Positions 52,484 to 60,874 of a stretch of DNA of 64,000 nt are shown in pieces. Where the stretch lies: assembly GCA_030690945.1 (NCBI GenBank), contig JAUYFM010000004.1:25718-89717 (forward strand), read 5' to 3'. How positions within the stretch are numbered: position 1 is the first letter of the stretch; each line of letters begins with the position of its first letter. A program made the translations under genes and the position numbers. Below the pieces are notes generated by a model. That model did not search any database, was not told where the DNA came from, and worked only from the letters and a program-made list of their open reading frames with translations. Origin of the DNA: Smithellaceae bacterium (GTDB taxonomy: Bacteria > Desulfobacterota > Syntrophia > Syntrophales > Smithellaceae).

Positions 52484-53545
52484 ATGGAAAACAAGGAGAT
52501 GACACGAAGAGATGTCCTAAAGTTGAGTGCCGCAGCAGGTCTGACCGCTGTGGCTGGTTCCCTGGCCGGCACCACCAGTTCCTTCGCCCAGAGCGGAAAA
52601 CAGCCCAAGTTCAAACTTCGCATGCAATGCCACTGGCCGATAGGGGTTGGGTATTACAAATTTGCTTTTGTTGAGTACTGCGACCGGGTGCGACAGGCGA
52701 CCGATGGGGACGTGGTCATCACCCCGTATGCTCCGGATTCCATCGTTCCGACCAAAGATACACTGGAGGCCTGCGGCAGCGGTCTTTTGGACATGAACTG
52801 GTGCTGGGGATCCTATTGGCAGGGTAAGATGCCGGTTGCTTCACTCTTTTGCGGACATACTTTCGTGTGGGAAGACTTGTCTGCGATGTACTGGAATAGT
52901 TACATGCAGGATTGCATGTCAATTTATCGCGCCGCCTACAAGGAGCATGGTGTGCATCTGCTCGTTCCCATTGGAATAGACGGCATCACCTTGTGGTCAA
53001 AGAAGCCGATCCGGACCATGAATGATTTCAAGGGGCTGAAAGTACGCAGCACAGGGCTGCCTGCCGAAACTCTGAAAAAGGCAGGCTGCACCCCGGTCTT
53101 CTTCCCCGGTTCGGAATTATATCAGGCCCTGCAGTCCGGTGTCTGCGATGCGGCACACTGGGGGGCAGTATATACCGGCGCCGAGATGAAATTCAACGAG
53201 ATTACCAAATATATTGTCCAGCCCGATCTGGCGCGCGTCAGCAACGCCGAAATTTCTGTGAACAAAAAACTGTGGGACAAACTGCCCAAAGATATCCAGC
53301 GTATCCTTGAGGACTGCGGCATGGCAATCAACTATGAGTGCTATGCGCGTTGCGACTACCTGAGCAAGGTGGGCTTGAAAAAATTTGTTGCGGCAGGAGG
53401 CCAGGTCAGCCAGATTGAGCCCGCGGCCGTCAAACAACTCCAGAAATTCTCGGATCAGGTCCTTGACGAATATGCTAAGAAGGATCCCAAATACTGCGGG
53501 CCGGTAGTAAAGAAGTATCGCGAGATGTTCGATCTCGTGCGCTAA
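52484..53545 (+). CDS. TRAP transporter solute-binding protein with Tat signal (DctP-like)
   Basis: A 353-residue periplasmic binding protein. The N-terminus MTRRDVLKLSAAAGLTAVAG...SFAQ is a twin-arginine export signal. TRAP-SBP features include GVGYYKFAFVEYCDRV, the DFKGLKVRSTGLPAETLKKAGCTPVFFPGSELYQALQSGVCDAAHWG core and the usual arginine (RSTG) that holds a carboxylate. The ligand is therefore likely an organic acid. An AAAGGAGG site precedes the ATG. Confidence 0.92.
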   Translation: MENKEMTRRDVLKLSAAAGLTAVAGSLAGTTSSFAQSGKQPKFKLRMQCHWPIGVGYYKFAFVEYCDRVRQATDGDVVITPYAPDSIVPTKDTLEACGSGLLDMNWCWGSYWQGKMPVASLFCGHTFVWEDLSAMYWNSYMQDCMSIYRAAYKEHGVHLLVPIGIDGITLWSKKPIRTMNDFKGLKVRSTGLPAETLKKAGCTPVFFPGSELYQALQSGVCDAAHWGAVYTGAEMKFNEITKYIVQPDLARVSNAEISVNKKLWDKLPKDIQRILEDCGMAINYECYARCDYLSKVGLKKFVAAGGQVSQIEPAAVKQLQKFSDQVLDEYAKKDPKYCGPVVKKYREMFDLVR

Positions 53546-53567
53546 GCAATTACCAGACAATGAGAAT

Positions 53568-53593
53568 GCCGGCAGGGCTGTGGCCCTGCCGGC
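53568..53593. terminator. strong GC-rich hairpin behind the TRAP genes
   Basis: GCCGGCAGGGC-TGTG-GCCCTGCCGGC is a perfect 11-bp stem 22 bases after the binding-protein stop. No clear T-run follows, so it may attenuate or stabilise RNA instead of fully terminating. Confidence 0.55.
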
Positions 53594-53735
53594 CGTTAAA
53601 TCGCCATCCATGGCAGGAATGTGGAGAATTGCAAAAAAACAGACGAAGTCCGGCAAGCTCTTTAAGAGACTGTTGTGACAAGCAATTTCTGAAAACACGG
53701 ACGTAAGACAAGAAAGTTAAACACGGGAGGTACCG

Positions 53736-55034
53736 ATGAAAGAAACAAAACCAGGACCACTGGCCAAATACACCATACTGGATTTCACCTGGGTGCTGGC
53801 CGGTCCCCATGCCACCAAGATGTTTACCGATCTGGGCGCAAATGTCATCAAGGTGGAGCAGTACCAGGCCGGCGCCAACGAACGGTGGCTGCCCATGCGC
53901 GTGGATCATGACGGCGTTACCCAGAGCTCTTACAGCATTAATGTCAATCGAGGCAAGAAGAGCATCTGCGTCAACCTGAAAAGTAATGAAGGAATGGAGC
54001 TGATCAGGGAACTCATCCAAAAGAGTGATGTCCTTATAGAGAACTTTTCTCCCGAGGTCATGGGGCGTCTGAATCTGGATTACGAATCGGTAAAGAAGAT
54101 CAAAAAGGACATCGTCTATTGTTCGATCTCCTGCTTCGGCCACTGGGGTCCTTACAGTCACAAACCCGGCTACGACATCATCGCCCAGAGCGCCAGCGGC
54201 TGGATCGCCCAAAGCAAACCCAATATCATGGCCCCGGTTTCCATCGGGGACATGAATGCCAGCATGTACGCCTGTACCGCGATTCTGTCGGCGCTGCTGT
54301 TCCGTGAGCAAACCGGGACCGGGCAGAATATCGATATCTCCATGATGGACTGTTTGTTCGGACTTCATGAGAACACGCTGCCCTGGTATATGATCAGCGA
54401 GGCCATCGGTGTCCCAAAAGAGCCTATGCAAGTCGGCGCGAAGCATCCCGGGTATTCGCCTTATGGCATTTATCAGGGGAAAAACGGCTCGATTGCCATT
54501 GCCTTGCTGACCGAAGCCCGCTGGCCTGCGCTTGTAAAAGCAATGGGAGAAGATTTCTGCTGGTTGAAGGATGACCCTCGTTTTAAAACCGTTTCATTGC
54601 GCTGCACGACCGATAATGCGCCGCTTCTTCACGAAACATTGGAAAAATGGGTCATGACTCTGCCGACCGTCGAAGAGGCCGAGAAAATCCTCGAAGAGGC
54701 AGGTATCCCCTGCATGCGGGTGAGAACGCTGGTCGAACTGGCCACGAAAGACCCTCAGATCAAGGCCCGAGAGATGATATCACGGGTGTACCAACCCTTC
54801 ATCGGCCCCATGATGATGTATGGCTGCCCGTTGAAGATGTCCGAAACGTCCGGCTGCATACGCGGGTATGCGCCGCTCCTTGGGGAACATAACCGTGAAG
54901 TTCTGCAAAAGATGCTGGGGCGATCCGACGAATCCATCGACAAGCTCTATCAGGAAGGTGTGCTCTATCACGAGGAAGCCATTAACAGGCTGCCTGCAGA
55001 ATTGGCCAAGATGGAGCAATTGCAATCACAATAG
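53736..55034 (+). CDS. class III (CaiB/BaiF-type) CoA-transferase
   Basis: A 432-residue family III CoA-transferase that moves CoA between carboxylic acids. Visible are DFTWVLAGPHATKMFTDLGANVIKVE, VNVNRGKKSICVNLKS-like text (here INVNRGKKSICVNLKS), ENFSPEVMGRLNLDY and the catalytic Asp in VSIGDMNASMYA. It begins the block CoA-transferase, SDR, dehydratase, amidohydrolase. GGAGG precedes the ATG. It probably activates the 4-hydroxyacid or another acid of this pathway with CoA. Confidence 0.92.
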   Translation: MKETKPGPLAKYTILDFTWVLAGPHATKMFTDLGANVIKVEQYQAGANERWLPMRVDHDGVTQSSYSINVNRGKKSICVNLKSNEGMELIRELIQKSDVLIENFSPEVMGRLNLDYESVKKIKKDIVYCSISCFGHWGPYSHKPGYDIIAQSASGWIAQSKPNIMAPVSIGDMNASMYACTAILSALLFREQTGTGQNIDISMMDCLFGLHENTLPWYMISEAIGVPKEPMQVGAKHPGYSPYGIYQGKNGSIAIALLTEARWPALVKAMGEDFCWLKDDPRFKTVSLRCTTDNAPLLHETLEKWVMTLPTVEEAEKILEEAGIPCMRVRTLVELATKDPQIKAREMISRVYQPFIGPMMMYGCPLKMSETSGCIRGYAPLLGEHNREVLQKMLGRSDESIDKLYQEGVLYHEEAINRLPAELAKMEQLQSQ

Positions 55035-55087
55035 ACCGTCCGGAGAAACATCTGCAGAATCATTCGTACAACGAAAAGGAGCAAAGC

Positions 55088-55867
55088 ATGGGCGCAGATC
55101 TGTTTGCAAGGCTGTTCTCCCTGCAAGGGAAGACAGCCCTGATCAGCGGGGGATATAAGGGAATCGGCCGGATGTTTGCCGAAACTTATGCCGAGGCGGG
55201 AGCCAATGTGGCCATCGTCGCCAGAAATCTCGAAGGCTGCATGCAGGCCGCCTCAGAGATATCCGGCAGGTTCGGCGTCAAGGCGATCGGCCTGTCCATG
55301 GACATCCGGAAAACCGAAATCGTCAACCGGGTCGTCAGGGAAGTCGTGGACGCCTTCGGCAGGATCGACATCCTGGTGAACAATGCCGGAATCACCGGAA
55401 CCGAAAAACCGGTTCTGAAAATGTCCGACGAAGACCTGGACGACGTGATGAGCGTTGATTTCCGCGGCGCCTTTGTGACATCACGGGCAGTGGCCGGATA
55501 CATGGTGCCACAAAAAAGCGGCCGAATCATCAACGTATCCTCCATTCTGGGTAAGATCGCCGCCCGCAACATGACGGGATACTGCGCCAGCAAGGCGGCT
55601 GCGATCCAACTGACCAAGGTCATGGCCCTGGAACTGATCCGCGACAATATCCAGGTCAATGCGCTGTGCCCCGGTTATTTTCTGACGGATTTCAACCGTG
55701 AATTCTTCAATTCCGAGGCTGGAACGACCCTGGTCAAGAAGATGATTCCCATCAACCGGGTGGGCAATCTCGACGAACTCCGTTCAACAGCGCTGTTTCT
55801 GGCGACGTGCCCCTCATTCCTGACAGGAGCCGAGATTTACGTTGACGGCGGGCACACGCTTGTATAA
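55088..55867 (+). CDS. short-chain dehydrogenase/reductase
   Basis: A 259-residue SDR with a Rossmann motif SGGYKGIG (normal TGxxxGxG), NNAG, catalytic Ser in NVSSILG and YCASK (Tyr-x3-Lys), ending IYVDGGHTLV. It would oxidise or reduce an alcohol/ketone with NAD(P). The closest general type is gluconate 5-dehydrogenase/FabG-like. Its place between a CoA-transferase and a 4-hydroxyacyl-CoA dehydratase suggests a hydroxyacid dehydrogenase step. Confidence 0.9.
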   Translation: MGADLFARLFSLQGKTALISGGYKGIGRMFAETYAEAGANVAIVARNLEGCMQAASEISGRFGVKAIGLSMDIRKTEIVNRVVREVVDAFGRIDILVNNAGITGTEKPVLKMSDEDLDDVMSVDFRGAFVTSRAVAGYMVPQKSGRIINVSSILGKIAARNMTGYCASKAAAIQLTKVMALELIRDNIQVNALCPGYFLTDFNREFFNSEAGTTLVKKMIPINRVGNLDELRSTALFLATCPSFLTGAEIYVDGGHTLV

Positions 55868-55930
55868 TTAATGATAAATAGGATACAGGACATTACAGAT
55901 AAACAAACAATTAGGAGGTAAATGGGAGAT

Positions 55931-57373
55931 ATGATCAAGACAAAAGAGGATTACATCGAGAGTTTGAAACAGCAGAAATTGAACGTATATTACAAAGGGG
56001 AACGCGTGGAAGACGTCACGACCCATCCGGCTTTAATTCCCCATATCAACTCGGCGGCAAAAACTTATGAGCTGGCGCTGCGGCCCGAATATGAAGACTT
56101 GATGACCGCCACGAGCCATCTGACGGGGAAGAAAATCAACCGGTTCACTCACATCCACCAATCCATCGACGACCTGATCAAAAAAGTCCAGATGCTCCGC
56201 CTCATCTCCCATGAAACGGGTAGCTGTTATCAGCGTTGCGTAGGATTCGACGCCATGAACGCACTTTACATGACCACTTATGAGATCGATCAAGCCCATG
56301 GGACCCAATATTTCAAACGGTTCGTGGAATTTCTCAAGATGGTCCAATCGGAAAATATCATGATCGTTGGCGGCATGACGGACCCCAAGGGAGACCGATC
56401 AAAACGCCCCAGTGAACAGCGCGATCCGGACCTTTTTACCCATGTCGTTGAAAAAAGAGAAGATGGCATCGTCATTCGCGGAGCCAAGGCGCACATGACC
56501 GGCTCCATCAACAGCCATGAGATTCTCATCATGCCCACCCAGAACATGGCCAAAGGCGATGAAGCCTATGCCGTTGCAGCGGCAATTCCTTTAACGGCAA
56601 AAGGGATCACCCTTATTTTCGGCCGCCAGTCCAATGAGGAAAGAAAGCTCGAAGAAGGGATTGACGCCGGGAACAAGGAATTCGGAGTTGTCGGCGGTGA
56701 AGCCCTCATTATTTTTGAAGATGTTTTCGTCCCCTGGGAAAGGGTCTTCATGTGCGGCGAAATCGATTTCAGCGGCATGCTCGTCGAGCGTTTTGCCACT
56801 CTGCACCGGCAGAACTACGGAGGCTGCAAGGGCGGCGTGTCCGACATCATTATCGGAGCCACAGCCCTGTCTGCCCAGTATCAGGGGACAGCGAACGCCT
56901 CTCACGTCAAGGATAAGCTAATTGAGATGATGCATTTGGCCGAAACCGTCTATGCGGGCTCGGTGGCTTGCTCCGCCATGGGGTTTAAAACAGCTAGCGG
57001 CGCTTTTTATCCCGATCCACTCCTGGCCAATTGCACCAAGCACAACATCACTCGCAACATCTATGAAATCTCGCGCCTGGCTCATGATATAGCCGGCGGG
57101 ATCATGGCAACCCTTCCCTTTGACCAGGATCTGAGAAGTCCGGAGGTCGGCAAGTATGTAAAGAAATTCCTGGCTGGCGTGGAAGGTGTTTCGACGGAAA
57201 ACAGAATGAAAATACTGCGACTGATCGAAAATATGACGGGCGGCACATGCATGATTGAAAGTATGCACGGCGCCGGTCCTCCTCAGAGCCAACGGGTCAT
57301 GTACCAGCGTCTGGGGAACTTGCCGAATAAGATCAAGTGGGCAAAAAATCTGGCAAAAATAAAGGATGCATAA
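55931..57373 (+). CDS. abfD: 4-hydroxybutyryl-CoA dehydratase homologue (AbfD-like)
   Basis: The protein has 480 residues from the ATG at 55931, or 483 from 55922. It is strongly similar to the flavin and [4Fe-4S] enzyme that converts 4-hydroxybutyryl-CoA to crotonyl-CoA. All four known cluster ligands are present: CYQRC and HRQNYGGC. With the 55931 start they fall at C99, C103, H292 and C299, the same numbers as in the Clostridium aminobutyricum enzyme. Other matching stretches are GGMTDPKGDRS and HMTGSINSHE. This excludes a simple 4-hydroxyphenylacetate 3-monooxygenase, the other branch of the family, which lacks the ligands. Oxygen sensitivity is expected. The AGGAGG at 55913 fits neither ATG perfectly. 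Confidence 0.88.
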   Translation: MIKTKEDYIESLKQQKLNVYYKGERVEDVTTHPALIPHINSAAKTYELALRPEYEDLMTATSHLTGKKINRFTHIHQSIDDLIKKVQMLRLISHETGSCYQRCVGFDAMNALYMTTYEIDQAHGTQYFKRFVEFLKMVQSENIMIVGGMTDPKGDRSKRPSEQRDPDLFTHVVEKREDGIVIRGAKAHMTGSINSHEILIMPTQNMAKGDEAYAVAAAIPLTAKGITLIFGRQSNEERKLEEGIDAGNKEFGVVGGEALIIFEDVFVPWERVFMCGEIDFSGMLVERFATLHRQNYGGCKGGVSDIIIGATALSAQYQGTANASHVKDKLIEMMHLAETVYAGSVACSAMGFKTASGAFYPDPLLANCTKHNITRNIYEISRLAHDIAGGIMATLPFDQDLRSPEVGKYVKKFLAGVEGVSTENRMKILRLIENMTGGTCMIESMHGAGPPQSQRVMYQRLGNLPNKIKWAKNLAKIKDA

Positions 57374-57445
57374 AGTTCATATCATTTTCATCACATAGAT
57401 CCAGGCGTTGCGTCCGGTTTTTACGGAGCCATTGATGAGGAGTCT

Positions 57446-58642
57446 ATGAAAACAGAAATTGATCGCTTGGCAAAAGAAGTGGAAGCCAAGGTAATCGCCT
57501 GGCGACGAGACATTCACCAGCATCCGGAGCTTTCCAATCGAGAGTTCAGAACTGGAGCGCTTGTCGCCCGGCATCTGAAAGGTCTCGGCTTGGAGGTTAA
57601 AACGGACGTTGCCAAGACGGGCGTCACCGGTCTGCTTCATGGCAAAAAGAAAGGCGCCGTTGTAGCCTTGCGCGCCGATATGGATGCACTGCCCGTAATT
57701 GAAATGACGAAGGCGTCCTATGCCTCCAAAAACGCTGGTGTGATGCATGCCTGTGGTCATGATTGCCACACGGCGATCCTCATGGGAACCGCTGAAGTGC
57801 TCACGAAAATGCGCGAGAAAATTACCGGCAGCGTAAAATTCATTTTTCAACCGGCAGAGGAGGGTCCTCCGGAAGGTGAAGAAGGCGGGGCATTCTTAAT
57901 GATCAAGGAAGGCGCCTTGAAAGATCCGATGCCGGATGCCATCATCGGCCTCCATGTCGGCCGCTTTCCGGGGCGGGTGTTCTTCTACCGATCGGGCCCT
58001 TTTATGGCGTCGGGAGATGTCCTAAATATTGTGGTCAAGGGATCTCAAACCCACGGGGCTATGCCCTGGCAAGGCGTTGATCCCATTGTCGTGGCGGCCC
58101 AGATTGTTATCGGATTGCAGTCGATTGTCAGCCGCCAAACCGATCTGACCCGAACGCCTGCCGTGATTTCCATCGGTAAAATCAGTGGCGGCCAAAGGTT
58201 CAACATCATTCCCCAACAAGTCGAGATGATGGGGACGATTCGTGTTGCTGACAACAATATCCGCGAAGAAATCCTTGTGAAGGTTAGAAAGACGGCACAG
58301 ATGATCGCGAAAAGTGCCGGTGCAACGGCCAAAGTGACCGTGAAACGAGCATTCGCCGTGACGTTTAATGATCCGGCGCTTACGGCAAAGGTTGTCCCAA
58401 TCCTTCAGAAACTTGTAAGCAAGGAGGACGTTGTTGAAGTACCATTAATGACCAGTTCGGAAGACTTCAGCTTTTATCAGGAAAAGATACCGGGGTTCTT
58501 CTTCTTCATGAACGTCAAGCCGCCTAACGGCGATGTAATACCGATACACTCCCCCTTCTTCGACGTAGACGAAAAGGCCTTGATAACAGGCGTACGCGCA
58601 CTTTCCCACTTGGCTGTGGACTTCTTGAAAGCGAAACGCTGA
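57446..58642 (+). CDS. M20-family amidohydrolase (hippurate hydrolase-like)
   Basis: This 398-residue metallopeptidase-fold amidohydrolase has ALRADMDALPV, the metal motif HACGHDCHTAIL, FQPAEEGPPEGEEGG and a late SEDFSFY. Members cleave N-acyl amino acids or similar amides to free acid and amine. No signal peptide is present. It is the last gene of the catabolic block and may release the acid that the CoA-activating enzymes use. TGAGGAG precedes the ATG. Confidence 0.9.
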   Translation: MKTEIDRLAKEVEAKVIAWRRDIHQHPELSNREFRTGALVARHLKGLGLEVKTDVAKTGVTGLLHGKKKGAVVALRADMDALPVIEMTKASYASKNAGVMHACGHDCHTAILMGTAEVLTKMREKITGSVKFIFQPAEEGPPEGEEGGAFLMIKEGALKDPMPDAIIGLHVGRFPGRVFFYRSGPFMASGDVLNIVVKGSQTHGAMPWQGVDPIVVAAQIVIGLQSIVSRQTDLTRTPAVISIGKISGGQRFNIIPQQVEMMGTIRVADNNIREEILVKVRKTAQMIAKSAGATAKVTVKRAFAVTFNDPALTAKVVPILQKLVSKEDVVEVPLMTSSEDFSFYQEKIPGFFFFMNVKPPNGDVIPIHSPFFDVDEKALITGVRALSHLAVDFLKAKR

Positions 58643-58709
58643 ATGGCGGAACCCAAAGAAGAAAAAATTTTTCTTATCGCTTTCTTATATTTTGACAGCA
58701 ATATTTTAT

Positions 58710-59171
58710 TTACTTCTCGAAGAACAATTCGTCTTCAATCTTGATACATCCGATAACACTCTGGGCGGCTGGACAACGAGTGATATAATTGGAGAAACAC
58801 TCTTTCGCATCGGCCACCTTTTCCTCGGTCACTTTCAGGTGGTATTTAACGCGAATGGTTGTGATCTTGAGAACGCTATTAACATTTTCAATGTCTCCTT
58901 CCACATCAGCCCAATAAAGAGTTTCCGGGGTGGAAATCTTTTTTCCGGCCATCACCGTGGCCAGTGTTCCCATCATTCAGCCTGCTGTTGCTGCAACAAT
59001 ATGATCGAGTGTTGCCGCATGCTCCTTTTCCGGTTCGACTTTGTAGAACTTCATGATCCCCCCGTGGACACCATAATAGACCGGTTCCGAAAAACCCTCT
59101 ATCATCGCTCTCCGAGTCGGTCCTTTTTCCCTGACGATTTTAATTTTTGATGTATGAACAACTTCTCCCAT
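58710..59171 (-). CDS. OsmC-family protein with in-frame UGA, probable selenoprotein (Sec65)
   Basis: The track splits this gene at a TGA (58979-58977), but both halves are in one frame and together form a complete 153-residue OsmC fold. Before the TGA: HAATLDHIVAATAG; after it: MMGTLATVMAGKK. In OsmC proteins this position is the catalytic cysteine, and the second one is found in RCPAAQSV (C133). A 6-bp stem with an 8-base loop starts 12 bases after the UGA, fitting bacterial SECIS geometry. The ATG at 59171 follows AAAGGAGG. The expected role is peroxide or hydroperoxide reduction. OsmC-like selenoproteins are known from delta-proteobacteria. The alternative is a nonsense mutation, but the flanks are intact. 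Confidence 0.82.
58945..58964 (-). promoter_or_regulatory. SECIS-like hairpin after the OsmC UGA
   Basis: On the minus strand CTGGCC pairs with GGCCGG (one G-U pair) around the loop ACGGTGAT. The apical loop begins 18 bases after the UGA and contains G residues, as required for SelB recognition. Confidence 0.6.
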
Positions 59172-59220
59172 ATTAAACCTCCTTTGATCTTTTATACCAA
59201 GTTGCATTCAAATGTTAACA

Positions 59221-59273
59221 GTAGTTCGGGTCTTTAGACCCGTTGAACACGCGAACCTAAAGGTTCGGACTAC
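59221..59273. repeat. double hairpin in the OsmC leader
   Basis: CGGGTCTTTAGACCCG and CGAACCTAAAGGTTCG are adjacent hairpins framed by GTAGTTCGG and CGGACTAC. They lie in the leader between the minus-strand promoter and the OsmC gene and look like a dispersed repeat. Confidence 0.65.
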
Positions 59274-59314
59274 GTTGGTTCGTTATCCTTTGAATGCGAC
59301 TGGGTATTACCACA

Positions 59315-59343
59315 TGTTAACTTAGCAGAAGGGTAAATGTCAA
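59315..59343 (-). promoter_or_regulatory. sigma-70-type promoter of the OsmC-like gene
   Basis: On the minus strand TTGACA (59343-59338) and TTAACA (59320-59315) with 17 bases between. It is divergent from element C on the plus strand. Confidence 0.6.
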
Positions 59344-59397
59344 TAGTCGCCTTAATCATAGTCGCCATCCTCACCGATACCGCGCCCCACATTTTGT

Positions 59398-59439
59398 GGT
59401 CAAGATTTCCTTGACATACAAGACCGCGTTTCCTATAGT
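59398..59439 (+). promoter_or_regulatory. conserved promoter element, copy C (TPR gene)
   Basis: GGTCAAGATTTCC, TTGACA at 59411-59416, a 17-base spacer with GACCGCGTTTCC, and TATAGT at 59434-59439, 61 bases before the TPR gene start. Confidence 0.8.
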
Positions 59440-59500
59440 TAAGCATGAATAAGCAACGTCTTATCAAAAAATAATCCCGACCTCAAGGAGGGTTGACAAG

Positions 59501-60757
59501 ATGAAGATCAAAACAGGTATCTTGTGCTCCATGTCAATCATGATGCTATCTTTCCTGTTTGTGGCCAATCCACTCTTTGCCCAAAAAAGGACCAATGATA
59601 TAACCCTGCAGGCGGTAAGCACTTTAGAACAAGCCAGGGTCTATCACGAGAAAGGCGCCTATCAGCAGGCTATCCAGGAGTACGGAAAGTTCATGACGCT
59701 GGTTCCGGGAAAGGCAGATACCTATTACAGACGGGGCCTATCCTACTATTATCTTGGTGATTCCAATCGGGCAATGCAGGATTACAACAGGGCCGTTGAG
59801 ATAAATCCAAACCATGCAGAGGCCTATAATAATCGAGGGATTGTCCACGATGATCTTGGCGATTTCAATCGGGCAATCAAGGATTATGACAAGGCCATCA
59901 AGCTGCGACCAGACTATGCAGAGGCTTATAATAATCGGGGATCTGCCTATGTTAAACTTGGCGACCTGGAAAAAGGGTTAAAAGATTTCTACGCGGCCAT
60001 CTCATGGAATCCAAAATTTGCGGAGGCCTATTATAATCGGGGAACGGTCCACAATAGACTCGGCAGCTTCAGTCAAGCGATCAAGGATATGGATACAGCC
60101 ATCGATCTCAACCCGGAATACGCAAGCGCCTATTATAACCGGGGAGTCATCCATGGTAAGCTGGGCAACAAAGTTAAAGAGATGGAGGATTATAACAAGG
60201 CCAGCGAGCTCAACCAGCGAACCAAAGCCGACAAGCCCATGGCAGTCCTTCACAAAGATAACGAAAGAACAAAGGAACTGGCGGAAAGCAAGAAACGGTT
60301 GGACGACCTTGCAAGGGAGAATGAAAAGCTGCGGAAAGAATTGACGGCAGTAACGAGTGTCAAGAAGCAGGAACCGGCAATGGACCATAATAAAACCGTT
60401 AGAGAACTCTCGGCAATCGACTGGTTTAAAAAGGGATACGCTTCTTCCGTATCGGGAAACTATCAGGAAGCCATTGATTCATATGACAAGGCCATCGAGC
60501 TGAACCCGAATCTTGCAGAGGCCTATTATGTCCGGGGGAATGCCCGCCATAGTCTTGGCGACCCCGATCGGGCGATACAGGATTTTGACAAGACAATCGA
60601 GCTGAGCCCTGAATATGCAAGCGCTTATTATAGAAGAGGGTTGGCCTATGACAAGCTTAGTAATCCCAAACAGTCGGTTGAAAATTATAAAAAGGCGGCA
60701 AGATTAGGGTTTAAAGCGGCACAAGACGTTTTAAAGGTGAAGGGGATTGCGTGGTAA
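59501..60757 (+). CDS. exported tetratricopeptide-repeat protein
   Basis: A 418-residue protein with a Sec signal peptide (to LFAQ, about residue 27), then about five or six consecutive TPR units (residues about 40-245; repeating AEAYNNRG and LGDFNRAIKDYDKAI). A charged coiled-coil stretch (about 255-295, ERTKELAESKKRLDDLARENEKLRKEL) and two or three more TPR units follow. It is a likely periplasmic scaffold with no enzymatic motif. GGAGGG precedes the ATG. It shares its promoter element with the Wsp-like operon and ends at a bidirectional terminator. Confidence 0.88.
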   Translation: MKIKTGILCSMSIMMLSFLFVANPLFAQKRTNDITLQAVSTLEQARVYHEKGAYQQAIQEYGKFMTLVPGKADTYYRRGLSYYYLGDSNRAMQDYNRAVEINPNHAEAYNNRGIVHDDLGDFNRAIKDYDKAIKLRPDYAEAYNNRGSAYVKLGDLEKGLKDFYAAISWNPKFAEAYYNRGTVHNRLGSFSQAIKDMDTAIDLNPEYASAYYNRGVIHGKLGNKVKEMEDYNKASELNQRTKADKPMAVLHKDNERTKELAESKKRLDDLARENEKLRKELTAVTSVKKQEPAMDHNKTVRELSAIDWFKKGYASSVSGNYQEAIDSYDKAIELNPNLAEAYYVRGNARHSLGDPDRAIQDFDKTIELSPEYASAYYRRGLAYDKLSNPKQSVENYKKAARLGFKAAQDVLKVKGIAW

Positions 60758-60820
60758 CCCTGCTTCAACCTGACCTTTTTCATCTACGCTGCGGAGAATG
60801 ACTGAGTGAGGATAGAGCGC

Positions 60821-60858
60821 CTTTAAAAAAGACGGATCAAGAGCCGTCTTTTTTAAAG
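60821..60858. terminator. bidirectional terminator between TPR and aldolase genes
   Basis: CTTTAAAAAAGACGG and CCGTCTTTTTTAAAG are perfect 15-base arms around an 8-base loop. A-runs and T-runs on both sides allow termination of both converging genes. Confidence 0.9.
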
Positions 60859-60874
60859 TTGTTAAGCTTATAAA

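Noticed and set aside
53550-54446. 298-residue minus-strand frame opposite the CoA-transferase
   Set aside because: Antisense shadow of a clear class III CoA-transferase.
55922-57373. 4-hydroxyphenylacetate 3-monooxygenase
   Set aside because: The CX3C and HX6C ligands of the [4Fe-4S] cluster place it in the dehydratase branch of that family.
58710-59207. Two separate small OsmC-like genes as given in the ORF track
   Set aside because: They are in one frame, contiguous across a single TGA, and only together make a full OsmC fold; the second half has no ribosome-binding site of its own.
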